Both the position numbers and the translations under genes were made by a program. Below the pieces are notes generated by a model that was not told the origin of the DNA, did no database searches, and saw nothing but the letters and a program-made list of their open reading frames with translations. Positions 1-9,409 of a DNA stretch of 64,000 nt are shown here, piece by piece (the stretch's first letter is position 1; every line of letters begins with the position of its first letter). The DNA comes from Spongiibacter taiwanensis (GTDB lineage Bacteria; Pseudomonadota; Gammaproteobacteria; Pseudomonadales; Spongiibacteraceae): assembly GCF_023702635.1 (NCBI RefSeq), contig NZ_CP098455.1, positions 62,001 to 126,000 on the forward strand, in the 5' to 3' direction.

Positions 1-1425
<1,425 letters not shown>

Positions 1426-1595
1426 AATGACCTGAAGATGGGGCTAAATGTGGCAAAAACGTATTGTACCGTATCAGTGGGGCTGCTGTATTCAACCCCT
1501 TTCAATTCATCAAATGCTGCCGTCATTCGGGGTGAGGTGCACTTGCCTGGCGCATAGGCTATTCTTGCGCGGCAGAAGGTCTGTCGGAGTCGACA

Positions 1596-2066
1596 ATGTC
1601 TTGGTTAAACGCGCATATCGCATATTGGCACTGGATGGTGCTGGGACTGCTATTGGTCGCGAGCGAAATTTTTGTCCCCAGTTTTGTGCTGCTTTGGTTT
1701 GGCGCCAGCGCCGTCGCAGTGGGTTTGATTATCGCCGTGGTCGATTTGCACTTTGCGGTGCAGCTGGCGATTTGGGCGGTGCTGTCCTGCCTGGACCTGT
1801 TTATCTGGTTTAAATACGTCCACCCCAAAATGAAAAACAAGTCTCTGGCCGGCATGGCCCGGGAGCAAATCGTTGCTCAGGAAGGGATGGTGATTAGCAA
1901 AGGCGCCAAGTTTGGTCACGGGGTCATGCGCTTTTCGGTGCCGATGTTGGGTAGTGAAGAATGGTCTTTTATCTGCAACGACCCCATCGAAGTGGGCGAC
2001 AAAGTGCGGGTTGAGGAACTGTCTGGCAATAAATTGATTGTGTCCCACGTCGAGTCGTCCCGTTAG
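1596..2066 (+). CDS. NfeD-like inner membrane protein
   Basis: This 156-residue protein has a hydrophobic N-terminal half (about residues 10-75, with two to three membrane segments such as WMVLGLLLVASEIFVPSFVL) followed by a soluble C-terminal domain typical of the short NfeD proteins (OB-like fold, about residues 90-154). NfeD proteins are usually encoded beside a stomatin/SPFH partner, and that is the case here: the next gene starts 50 bp downstream. A GGAG lies 8 bases before the ATG. The role is probably in membrane-domain organisation or quality control with the partner; the exact function is unknown. There is no ClpP-like serine protease domain, so this is the short NfeD class. Confidence 0.85.
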   Translation: MSWLNAHIAYWHWMVLGLLLVASEIFVPSFVLLWFGASAVAVGLIIAVVDLHFAVQLAIWAVLSCLDLFIWFKYVHPKMKNKSLAGMAREQIVAQEGMVISKGAKFGHGVMRFSVPMLGSEEWSFICNDPIEVGDKVRVEELSGNKLIVSHVESSR

Positions 2067-2115
2067 GCGGGGTAGCGCGGCGTCTTTCTCACCAGACTCT
2101 TAAAGGGCTGAAGAT

Positions 2116-2964
2116 ATGGAAAGTCTCGCAGTAACCGGTGCTTTGCTGTTCATGGTGGTGGTCACCATTTCAATGGGTGTGCGCACGGTGCCCCAGGGCA
2201 GCAAATATATTGTGCAGCGTCTGGGCAAGTACCACTCCACCCTGGCGCCAGGTTTGAATTTTATTATTCCTTACGTGGACACCGTGGCCTATAAGATCAC
2301 GACCAAGGATATTGTCCTGGATATCCCTTCCCAGGAAGTTATCACTGAGGACAACGCGGTGATCATTGCCAACGCGGTGGCCTATATCAACATTGTATCG
2401 CCAGAAAAGGCGGTGTACGGGGTGGAGGATTACACTCTGGCCATTCAGAATCTGGTACAAACTTCGCTTCGTTCCATCATCGGCGAGATGGCCCTGGACG
2501 CGGCGCTGTCCTCCCGAGACCAGATCAAAGCCAAATTGAAGGCGGCAATTTCTGACGATATTGCCGACTGGGGAATTACCCTGAAGACGGTGGAAATTCA
2601 GGACATCAGTCCCTCGCCAACCATGCAACAGGCGATGGAGGAGCAGGCGGCGGCCGAGCGCCAGCGGCGGGCGGCAGTCACCAAAGCCGAGGGCGAAAAG
2701 CAGGCTGCCATTCTGGAGGCAGAAGGGCGGCTAGAGGCTTCCAAGCGGGATGCCCAGGCGCAGGTTGTGCTGGCGCGGGCCAGCGGCGCGGCGATTGAGG
2801 CGATCTCGGCGGCGGTGAAGGGAGAAGAGTTGCCGGCGTTGTTTTTGCTGGGCGAGAAATATGCAGATGCCCTGGTGGAGCTGTCCAGCTCCAGCAATGC
2901 GAAAACGGTTGTGTTGCCCGCAGACCTGCCCCAGGCGCTCAAGGGCATTTTGAACAAGGCGTAG
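2116..2964 (+). CDS. SPFH/stomatin (band 7) membrane protein, QmcA-like
   Basis: The 282-residue protein has an N-terminal membrane anchor (about residues 3-20), then the SPFH/band 7 domain (VPQGSKYIVQRLGKYHSTLAPGLNFIIPYVD and following, to about residue 175). An alanine/glutamate-rich coiled coil (about residues 180-225, AERQRRAAVTKAEGEKQAA) and a short C-terminal domain follow. Such proteins form oligomeric membrane microdomain scaffolds. Pairing with the upstream NfeD-like gene is the usual partner arrangement. The stop codon is only 6 bases before purU, so co-transcription with purU is likely. QmcA or slipin would both be acceptable names. Confidence 0.88.
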   Translation: MESLAVTGALLFMVVVTISMGVRTVPQGSKYIVQRLGKYHSTLAPGLNFIIPYVDTVAYKITTKDIVLDIPSQEVITEDNAVIIANAVAYINIVSPEKAVYGVEDYTLAIQNLVQTSLRSIIGEMALDAALSSRDQIKAKLKAAISDDIADWGITLKTVEIQDISPSPTMQQAMEEQAAAERQRRAAVTKAEGEKQAAILEAEGRLEASKRDAQAQVVLARASGAAIEAISAAVKGEELPALFLLGEKYADALVELSSSSNAKTVVLPADLPQALKGILNKA

Positions 2965-2970
2965 GAGTTT

Positions 2971-3825
2971 ATGGAGCATACTTTAAGACTGGTTATCAGT
3001 TGTCCCGACCGGGTTGGTATTGTCGCGCGGGTGAGCCAGTATGTTGCCGAGCAAGGCGGATGGCTAACGGAAGCGAATTATCACGCTGACGCCGAAAGTA
3101 ACTGGTTTTTCATGCGCAATGAAATTCGCGCAGCGTCATTGACCCACGGTGTTGATGCCTTTTGCGAAGGCTTTAAAGAGATTGCCGGCTCCTATGACAT
3201 GGAGTGGCAGCTGGTGGATTCCAATATCAAACGTAAAGTCGTCATTCTGGCCAGCCACGCTTCCCATTGCATTGCCGATATTCTGCACCGGTGGCACAGC
3301 GGTGAGCTGGACTGCGACATTCCCTGCGTCATTAGTAACCACGAAAACCTGCGCAGTATGGTGGAGTGGCACGGTATTCCCTTTGAATATGTGCCGGTTA
3401 CTCCCGAGACGAAAGTTGAGGCCCAACTCAAGATTATGCGGCTCACCCTGGCTGCCCAAGCCGACTGCGTGGTGCTGGCCCGCTACATGCAAATCATTCC
3501 GCCGGAGTTTTGTCAGGCGTTTCCGGGCCGAATGATCAATATTCACCACAGTTTCCTGCCGTCATTTATTGGTGCCAATCCCTATCAAAAGGCCTTTGAT
3601 CGTGGGGTGAAGCTTATCGGTGCAACCAGCCATTACGTGACTGAGACCCTCGACGAAGGCCCCATCATCGAGCAGGATGTGATTCGGGTGAACCACCGAC
3701 ACAGCAAGGATGATATGGTGCGTTTGGGGAAAGACGTGGAAAAGGCGGTACTCGCTCGTGCCCTGCGCAATCACCTGGAAGATCGCGTGCTAGTTCACGG
3801 GAATAAAACGGTAGTGTTTGATTAG
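2971..3825 (+). CDS. purU: Formyltetrahydrofolate deformylase
   Basis: PurU hydrolyses 10-formyltetrahydrofolate to formate and tetrahydrofolate, balancing one-carbon pools for purine and glycine metabolism. The 284-residue length fits the family. An ACT domain occupies about residues 1-85 (LRLVISCPDRVGIVARVSQ) and a formyl-transferase-fold catalytic domain covers residues 88-284. The catalytic region INIHHSFLPSF (His193) and TLDEGPIIEQD (Asp228) are both present. The ATG has GGAG a few bases upstream, inside the end of the stomatin gene's spacer. No terminator with a U-tract is seen before the Pho box that follows. Confidence 0.96.
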   Translation: MEHTLRLVISCPDRVGIVARVSQYVAEQGGWLTEANYHADAESNWFFMRNEIRAASLTHGVDAFCEGFKEIAGSYDMEWQLVDSNIKRKVVILASHASHCIADILHRWHSGELDCDIPCVISNHENLRSMVEWHGIPFEYVPVTPETKVEAQLKIMRLTLAAQADCVVLARYMQIIPPEFCQAFPGRMINIHHSFLPSFIGANPYQKAFDRGVKLIGATSHYVTETLDEGPIIEQDVIRVNHRHSKDDMVRLGKDVEKAVLARALRNHLEDRVLVHGNKTVVFD

Positions 3826-3841
3826 ATTAGAAAAAAACCGA

Positions 3842-3859
3842 TCGTCATAAAAATGTCAT
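3842..3859 (+). promoter_or_regulatory. Pho box upstream of phoB
   Basis: The 18-bp sequence TCGTCATAAAAATGTCAT matches the PhoB consensus CTGTCATAAATCTGTCAT at 14 positions. Its two GTCAT half-sites start at 3844 and 3855, exactly 11 bp apart, as PhoB dimers require. A -10-like TTTAAT (3870-3875) sits 10 bp after the box, the usual arrangement where PhoB replaces a -35 element. This predicts autoactivation of phoBR under phosphate starvation. Confidence 0.85.
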
Positions 3860-3869
3860 CAAGTGTCGA

Positions 3870-3875
3870 TTTAAT
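3870..3875 (+). promoter_or_regulatory. -10 element of the phoB promoter
   Basis: TTTAAT matches the sigma-70 -10 consensus at five of six positions. It lies 10 bp downstream of the Pho box and 34 bp upstream of the phoB start codon. Confidence 0.6.
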
Positions 3876-3909
3876 GCAGTCATGAAAATCGTCGTTAAAG
3901 GCTTATAGA

Positions 3910-4617
3910 ATGAATGAAAAGACCATTCTGATTGTCGATGACGAGGCGGCTATTCGCGAGATGATTCGGGTCGGCCTCGAACTTTCCGGCTACCAGTGCC
4001 TGGAAGCCAGTAATGCCCAGGAAGCCCATGGCATTATCGTTGATCAGCGCCCCGACCTCGTTCTGCTCGACTGGATGATGCCAGTGACCAGCGGTATTGA
4101 ATTGCTGCGCCGTCTGCGTCGTGAAGAGCTCACCAAAGACCTGTTGGTCATTATGCTGACCGCTAAGGACGATGAGGATAACCGCGTCCAGGGTCTGGAC
4201 GTCGGTGCTGACGACTACATCACCAAACCCTTTTCCTCCCGGGAGTTGATGGCCCGGATTAAGGCAGTGTTGCGTCGCAGTGGCAGTCAGAGTGACGAGG
4301 AAAGTATTGAAGTGAATGGCTTGAAACTCGACCCGGCGAGTCACCGGGTCTTTGCCCACCAGGACCCCCTTGATATGGGCCCAACCGAATTCAAACTGCT
4401 CAAGTTTTTCATGACCCACCAAGAGCGCGCTTACAGTCGTGGCCAGCTATTGGATCAGGTGTGGGGAACCAACGTTTATGTTGAAGAGCGCACGGTTGAC
4501 GTGCATATCCGCCGTTTGCGTAAAGCGCTGCAGACGGATCGTCAGGATTTCGGTCAGTTAATCCAGACCGTGCGAGGCACCGGTTACCGTTTTTCTGCGA
4601 CTGGCATAAGCGCCTGA
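3910..4617 (+). CDS. phoB: Phosphate regulon response regulator PhoB
   Basis: This 235-residue OmpR/PhoB-family regulator activates the Pho regulon when phosphorylated by PhoR. The receiver domain (residues 1-120) has the acidic pocket VDDEAAIRE and the phosphoacceptor Asp54 in LLDWMMP. It also has conserved Thr/Lys in MLTAKD and DDYITKPFS. The C-terminal winged-helix DNA-binding domain (about 135-230) ends with [12 protein letters not shown] and VRGTGYRF. It is preceded by its own Pho box and followed after 7 bases by phoR, which supports PhoB rather than another OmpR-type regulator. Confidence 0.96.
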   Translation: MNEKTILIVDDEAAIREMIRVGLELSGYQCLEASNAQEAHGIIVDQRPDLVLLDWMMPVTSGIELLRRLRREELTKDLLVIMLTAKDDEDNRVQGLDVGADDYITKPFSSRELMARIKAVLRRSGSQSDEESIEVNGLKLDPASHRVFAHQDPLDMGPTEFKLLKFFMTHQERAYSRGQLLDQVWGTNVYVEERTVDVHIRRLRKALQTDRQDFGQLIQTVRGTGYRFSATGISA

Positions 4618-4624
4618 CGACGCA

Positions 4625-5920
4625 ATGCGGGATAGTGGCTGGAAGACCGAGCTGACTAAAGTCAGTATTCCCCTAATTGGCATTGCGTTGGTGTGCGCGC
4701 TGTTCCAAGTGGGTGTTTGGCCGCTGCTGATTGCTGCTATTGCCGCGTGTGCTTGGCTGTTGTTACAACTCAAAAAATTGAATACATGGTTACAGGGTGG
4801 CATGGACGGTGAGCCACCGGAGGCAACAGGTATGTGGGGACAGGTTTTAGATTCAATCTACGACCTGCATCGTCAGGGCGCCCAGGATCGGGCGCGTCTG
4901 GGCGCTACGGTGGAGTATCTGCGGGCGTCGTTTGCGTCTATGTCGGACGCCGTAGTGATGTTGGATGCAGCCGGTAATATTGAATGGTGCAATACCGCGG
5001 CAGTGGACTTGCTTGGGTTGCAGCACGAGGAGGACACGGGGCGCCAACTAGTCAACTTGATCCGTGCGCCAGCCTTTCTGCGTTATTTCGAATCAGAAAA
5101 ATACAAAATGCCATTGGAGATGTCGTCTCCAGTCAATGGGCATATACAGCTGAGTATCAATATCAGTTTTTTCGGCCAGGGTAGTAGGTTGTTGTTTGCG
5201 CGAGATGTGACCCGGACCCATCGCCTCGAAAAAATGCGCAAGGACTTCGTTGCCAACGTATCCCACGAATTGCGTACGCCGCTGACTGTTATCAATGGTT
5301 ATCTCGAAACCTTTGCCGAGCACGGTGGCGAAAACCCCCGTTGGGATCGGGCCATCGCTCAGATGCTGCAACAATCCCGGCGCATGCATAATCTGATTCA
5401 AGACTTGATGCTGTTGTCGCGGCTGGAAACGTTGCCGGCCTCCGAGCAAGAGCAGATCAGAATGCGCCCGCTGATGGAAATGATTGCCGAAGAGGTTTCG
5501 GCCGCGGCAAAAGGGGAGCGGGAGATTCGGGTTGAATGCGATGATGATGCTGACCTACGGGGTTGCTACGCTGAACTGCGCAGCGCCTTCTCGAACCTGG
5601 CGGTCAACGCTGCGCGGTACACCGAGGCCGGGGATCAAATTACTCTGCGCTGGTTTCAGGATGACTATCACGCCTATTTTGAAGTCGAAGACACGGGCAT
5701 TGGCATTGAGCCGCAATACATTCCCAGGCTGACCGAACGCTTTTATCGCGTCGAGGAAAGTCGCTCCATCGACACTGGCGGTACCGGCCTTGGGCTGGCG
5801 ATTGTCAAGCACGTGTTGATTCGACATCGCGCCGAATTGCGTATTAAAAGTGTCATATCCCAGGGCAGTTGCTTCAGTTGTGTTTTTCCAAAATCATTAC
5901 TAATCAATAAGTTAAAGTGA
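4625..5920 (+). CDS. phoR: Phosphate regulon sensor histidine kinase PhoR
   Basis: The 431-residue membrane kinase has two closely spaced N-terminal membrane segments (about residues 14-50) and no large periplasmic loop, as in other PhoR proteins. A PAS domain (about 95-190), a dimerisation/phosphoacceptor domain with His214 in VSHELRTPL, and an HATPase domain follow. The ATPase domain shows N (SNLAVNAARYT), G1 (DTGIGIE) and G2 (GGTGLGLAIVKH) boxes. PhoR autophosphorylates in low phosphate and phosphorylates PhoB; PhoU and the Pst transporter normally restrain it. It is co-transcribed with phoB. Confidence 0.95.
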   Translation: MRDSGWKTELTKVSIPLIGIALVCALFQVGVWPLLIAAIAACAWLLLQLKKLNTWLQGGMDGEPPEATGMWGQVLDSIYDLHRQGAQDRARLGATVEYLRASFASMSDAVVMLDAAGNIEWCNTAAVDLLGLQHEEDTGRQLVNLIRAPAFLRYFESEKYKMPLEMSSPVNGHIQLSINISFFGQGSRLLFARDVTRTHRLEKMRKDFVANVSHELRTPLTVINGYLETFAEHGGENPRWDRAIAQMLQQSRRMHNLIQDLMLLSRLETLPASEQEQIRMRPLMEMIAEEVSAAAKGEREIRVECDDDADLRGCYAELRSAFSNLAVNAARYTEAGDQITLRWFQDDYHAYFEVEDTGIGIEPQYIPRLTERFYRVEESRSIDTGGTGLGLAIVKHVLIRHRAELRIKSVISQGSCFSCVFPKSLLINKLK

Positions 5921-5930
5921 TTTTTTGGGT

Positions 5931-5958
5931 AGTCATCGTTTTGTAACATAACTGTAAC
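5931..5958 (+). promoter_or_regulatory. Tandem Pho box (three half-sites) upstream of pstS
   Basis: Three direct half-sites beginning GTCAT (5932), GTAAC (5943) and GTAAC (5954) are each spaced exactly 11 bp. The downstream pair TTGTAACATAACTGTAAC (5941-5958) matches the PhoB consensus at 12 of 18 positions. A -10-like TAGAGT (5969-5974) follows 10 bp later. This predicts PhoB-dependent transcription of pstSCAB-phoU. Confidence 0.75.
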
Positions 5959-5968
5959 AATTGGGGTT

Positions 5969-5974
5969 TAGAGT
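5969..5974 (+). promoter_or_regulatory. Probable -10 of the pstS promoter
   Basis: TAGAGT matches four of six positions of the -10 consensus. Its placement 10 bp after the last Pho half-site is the same as at the phoB promoter, which is the main reason for calling it. Confidence 0.45.
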
Positions 5975-6012
5975 GCCCCCTTAGACGAGTTTACTGGTTT
6001 GAGGAGAGGTCC

Positions 6013-6981
6013 GTGAAAATCAAGCAAAGTCTAATGGCAATGGCGCTGAGTGTGACCGCAGGGTTCTCGCTGGCGGGCGCCGAAGTAGACCCCGGTCTGG
6101 CATCTTACGAGAAAGCGTCGGGTGTCGCCGGAAATCTCTCCAGCGTCGGTTCCGATACCCTCGCCAATCTGATGACCCTGTGGGCTGAAGATTTTAAGCG
6201 GCATTACCCGAATGTGAATGTGCAAATCCAGGCCGCTGGGTCGTCCACCGCGCCCCCAGCGCTGACCGAGGGTACCTCCAATGTCGGCCCAATGAGCCGA
6301 AAAATGAAGGATAAGGAAATCGAGGCCTTTGAAGGCAAATACGGCTACAAACCCACTGCCGTGCCTGTGGCCATTGATGCCCTGGCGGTGTTTGTGCACA
6401 AGGATAATCCGATCGAAGGTATGACGATTGCCCAAGTTGATGCGGTTTTCTCCAGCACTCGCCGCTGCGGCGCTGTAGAGGCGGTGCAGTCTTGGGGGCA
6501 GCTCGGAATGAGCGGGTCTTGGGTTGGCCGTGATATTCAGATCTTCGGCCGTAACTCGGTATCGGGAACCTACGGCTATTTTAAGGAAGAAGCCCTGTGT
6601 AAAGGCGACTTCAAAAATGGTGTTAATGAGCAGCCCGGTTCGGCTTCAGTCGTGCAATCGGTATCGACTTCGATTAACGGCATTGGCTACTCTGGTATTG
6701 GCTACCAAACACCCAGTGTTCGGCCGATCCCGCTGGCGAAAGATGACAAGAGTAGCTTTGTTGAAGCCACCGCAGAAAACGCGACCAAGGGAACCTATCC
6801 TTTATCACGCTTCCTTTATGTCTACGTCAATAAAGCGCCAAACCAGCCGCTGGCGCCGCTGGAGCGTGAGTTTCTTAAGCTGGTGCTGTCCCGTGAGGGG
6901 CAGGAAGTGGTGGTAAAAGACGGCTACGTGCCGCTGCCCGCCAAAGTGGTTGAGCGTATCTACGCGCTGCTTGAAATGTAA
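6013..6981 (+). CDS. pstS: Phosphate ABC transporter substrate-binding protein PstS
   Basis: The 322-residue periplasmic protein captures inorganic phosphate for the PstCAB importer. A Sec signal peptide (residues 1-23, [23 protein letters not shown]) precedes the mature protein. Ligand-loop sequences seen include [31 protein letters not shown] and [12 protein letters not shown], typical of PstS-like binding proteins. The start is GTG, chosen because GAGGAG lies at the right distance (6001-6006) and it gives a clean signal peptide. It is preceded by tandem Pho boxes and followed by a strong hairpin before pstC. Confidence 0.93.
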   Translation: MKIKQSLMAMALSVTAGFSLAGAEVDPGLASYEKASGVAGNLSSVGSDTLANLMTLWAEDFKRHYPNVNVQIQAAGSSTAPPALTEGTSNVGPMSRKMKDKEIEAFEGKYGYKPTAVPVAIDALAVFVHKDNPIEGMTIAQVDAVFSSTRRCGAVEAVQSWGQLGMSGSWVGRDIQIFGRNSVSGTYGYFKEEALCKGDFKNGVNEQPGSASVVQSVSTSINGIGYSGIGYQTPSVRPIPLAKDDKSSFVEATAENATKGTYPLSRFLYVYVNKAPNQPLAPLEREFLKLVLSREGQEVVVKDGYVPLPAKVVERIYALLEM

Positions 6982-7000
6982 GCGGCACGGATGATGTTTT

Positions 7001-7031
7001 AAGGGTCGGCGCAGTGACTGCGGCGACCCTT
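7001..7031 (+). terminator. Strong hairpin between pstS and pstC
   Basis: An almost perfect inverted repeat (AAGGGTCG, mismatch G/G, CGCAG, loop TGA, CTGCG, CGACCCTT) is followed by TGTTTAT. The stem is about 13 bp. It lies 19 bases after the pstS stop. It could be a partial terminator or a 3'-end stabiliser giving more PstS than permease, a common way to overexpress the binding protein of an ABC importer. Confidence 0.65.
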
Positions 7032-7150
7032 TGTTTATCGTTCGGCAGGTTGCTGAAGTCATGGCATTGCGTGTCATGGTTTGGCAACCGAATTAACATA
7101 GGCTGGGTGGTTTACGTTTACCGCTCGGGCACCCATCAGGGCAACGTTGC

Positions 7151-9385
7151 ATGAATTCTGCGGAAGTGAGAAATACCGCGTCGGCTTTCCGTCGTTGGCG
7201 CCAATTTAAAGACTCGGCTGCCGCGGTCACGATCACCGGCGGCGGTGTGGCGATTCTGTTCGCCATTCTGTTGATTTTTTTCTATCTCCTCTACGAAATC
7301 CTGCCATTGTTTCGCGCTGCCAGTATTGAAAAGCTGGCCGAATACCCGGCGCCAGCCGGCGGCGCAGCCTTGTATTTGGCAATGGAAGAGCAGGCCGAGG
7401 TGGGGTTTCGCCTAGACCGGGACGGCGCGGCTGTTTTTTTTGAAGTTGGCTCAGGGCGTGAGATGAAGCGCCAACAGCTCAATGTCGGCTCGGGTGATTT
7501 ATCCAGTTTTACCATTGAGTCAGAGGTCAGCCGCGTCTTTGCGCTCGGTAGTGATTCGGGCGAAGTTCTCATTGCGAAACACGACTACCGTACCAGTTAC
7601 CCTAACAACACCCGCGTCATTACGCCGCGGTTGAGCTTTCCGTATGGTGATGCGCCGCTGACATTGGCCGAGGGGCGTTCGTTAGACGCGCTGGCTGTAA
7701 ATGATGGCGATGATGCGCTTGTTGTCGTCGGCGTTTCCGATGGCAAATTGGTGGGAAAACGCTGGCAAAAAGAAGAGGACTTCCTGACAGAGGAGGTTAC
7801 GCTTGTGGAGGCGGCCCTGCCGTTACCGCCCCTGACAATGGTTGCGCAGTCTCTGTTGATCGATCCCGATCAGCGCTGGCTGTATGTCTTTAGTGAAAGT
7901 GGTGAGTTTCGTCTGATTGATTTACGTGCCGGTACGGTTGCCGACAAGGGGCATTTGTTTGAACGCGGCAACCTGAGCGATATCCGCTTTCTGCTTGGTG
8001 GTATTTCGATCTTGGCCGCATCCAGCGAGGGAGACTTGGCTCAGTGGTTTGTGGTGCGAGATACCGCATCGGCCAGTGGTTATCGGTTGAAAGAAATTCG
8101 CCAGTTCGATCGCTCAGCCGAAGAGGGGGTTTCGGCCCTGGTCACTGAACACCGACGCAAGGGTTTTCTGGCGTTGGGCAGTCAGGGCCAACTCGATATT
8201 TTTCACTCAACGGCCCACCGCCGACTGCTGAACGAAGCGCTGCCGCTGAAGCATCCAGCGGCGATGGCGATATCACCCCGGGCTAACCGCCTTCTGGTTG
8301 AGGGTGACGATGGCAATATTTTGGAATACGCGGTGCACAATGAGCACCCGGAGCTGTCGTGGTCAGCCCTTTGGGAAAAGGTTTGGTACGAAAGCTACTC
8401 TGAGCCCGCCTACGTCTGGCAGTCGTCCTCAGCGAGCAACGATTTTGAACCCAAATACAGTTTTGCACCGCTGGCATTTGGCACCTTAAAGGCGGCTTTC
8501 TATGCGATGTTGATTGCCGCACCGCTGGCGATTTGCGGAGCCATTTACACAGCGTACTTCATGGCGCCGACGCTGCGTCGCAAGATAAAACCCGTGATCG
8601 AATTGATGGAGGCCCTGCCTACGGTCATTCTCGGCTTTCTGGCGGGTTTGTGGTTGGCGCCCTTCATCGAAAAGAATATGCCGGCGGTATTCAGTCTGCT
8701 GTTGCTGATGCCCGTTTCGATATTGCTGTTTGCATGGTTGTGGTCCAAGTTGCCCGGCAAGGTGGTCAAACATGTGCCTGATGGATGGCACCCAGTGCTG
8801 TTAGTGCCGGTGATTATCGGCCTAGTGATGCTGTGTGTGGCGCTGGGCGCTCCCATGGAAAAGATGCTTTTTGATGGCGATATGCGGCGTTGGCTGACGC
8901 GTGATCTGGGGGTTTCCTTTGATCAGCGCAACGCCTTGGTGGTCGGAATTGCGATGGGGTTTGCGGTGATTCCAACGATCTTCTCCATCGCTGAAGATGC
9001 GATTTTCTCAGTGCCCAAACATCTTAGTCACGGGTCTCTGGCGCTGGGCGCGACACCTTGGCAGAGCCTGGTGGGTGTCGTGCTGCCCACCGCCAGCCCA
9101 GGTATTTTTTCTGGACTGATGATTGGTATGGGCCGTGCTGTGGGGGAGACCATGATTGTACTGATGGCCACCGGCAACACGCCCATTATGGATGCCAATA
9201 TCTTTGAAGGAATGCGCACGCTGGCGGCGAATATTGCGGTCGAGATTGGCGAGACCGAAGTGGATAGCACTCACTTCAGGGTATTGTTCCTCGCGGCGTT
9301 TGTCTTATTCATGTTCACCTTCCTGGTGAACACCGTTGCAGAAGTGGTGCGTCAGCGTTTGCGCATGCGCTACGGCAACCTGTAA
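7151..9385 (+). CDS. pstC: Phosphate ABC transporter permease PstC, long form
   Basis: This inner membrane permease has 744 residues, more than twice the length of E. coli PstC (319). The first membrane segment is at about residues 25-50 (GVAILFAILLIFFYLLYEIL). A soluble, predicted periplasmic region of about 380 residues (50-430) follows, rich in beta-strand-like stretches reminiscent of a WD40-type propeller. The conserved permease core (about 440-740) comes last and contains the EAA-type cytoplasmic loop [25 protein letters not shown]. Long PstC proteins are known from Pseudomonas and Vibrio relatives; the function of the inserted domain is not established. The ATG has only a weak ribosome binding site. 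Confidence 0.93.
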   Translation: MNSAEVRNTASAFRRWRQFKDSAAAVTITGGGVAILFAILLIFFYLLYEILPLFRAASIEKLAEYPAPAGGAALYLAMEEQAEVGFRLDRDGAAVFFEVGSGREMKRQQLNVGSGDLSSFTIESEVSRVFALGSDSGEVLIAKHDYRTSYPNNTRVITPRLSFPYGDAPLTLAEGRSLDALAVNDGDDALVVVGVSDGKLVGKRWQKEEDFLTEEVTLVEAALPLPPLTMVAQSLLIDPDQRWLYVFSESGEFRLIDLRAGTVADKGHLFERGNLSDIRFLLGGISILAASSEGDLAQWFVVRDTASASGYRLKEIRQFDRSAEEGVSALVTEHRRKGFLALGSQGQLDIFHSTAHRRLLNEALPLKHPAAMAISPRANRLLVEGDDGNILEYAVHNEHPELSWSALWEKVWYESYSEPAYVWQSSSASNDFEPKYSFAPLAFGTLKAAFYAMLIAAPLAICGAIYTAYFMAPTLRRKIKPVIELMEALPTVILGFLAGLWLAPFIEKNMPAVFSLLLLMPVSILLFAWLWSKLPGKVVKHVPDGWHPVLLVPVIIGLVMLCVALGAPMEKMLFDGDMRRWLTRDLGVSFDQRNALVVGIAMGFAVIPTIFSIAEDAIFSVPKHLSHGSLALGATPWQSLVGVVLPTASPGIFSGLMIGMGRAVGETMIVLMATGNTPIMDANIFEGMRTLAANIAVEIGETEVDSTHFRVLFLAAFVLFMFTFLVNTVAEVVRQRLRMRYGNL

Positions 9386-9409
9386 TTGCTGGTGGAGAAG
9401 AGAAAAGCA

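Noticed and set aside
3863-3868. Third Pho half-site at phoB
   Set aside because: The nearest GTC begins 10 bp, not 11 bp, after the second half-site and the match is poor.
7058-7077. Two GTCAT repeats upstream of pstC resembling a Pho box
   Set aside because: The repeats are 15 bp apart rather than 11, and no -10 follows at the expected distance.
9386-9409. TTG start for pstA immediately after the pstC stop
   Set aside because: It has no ribosome binding site; the ATG at 9410 has GGAGAAGAG just upstream.
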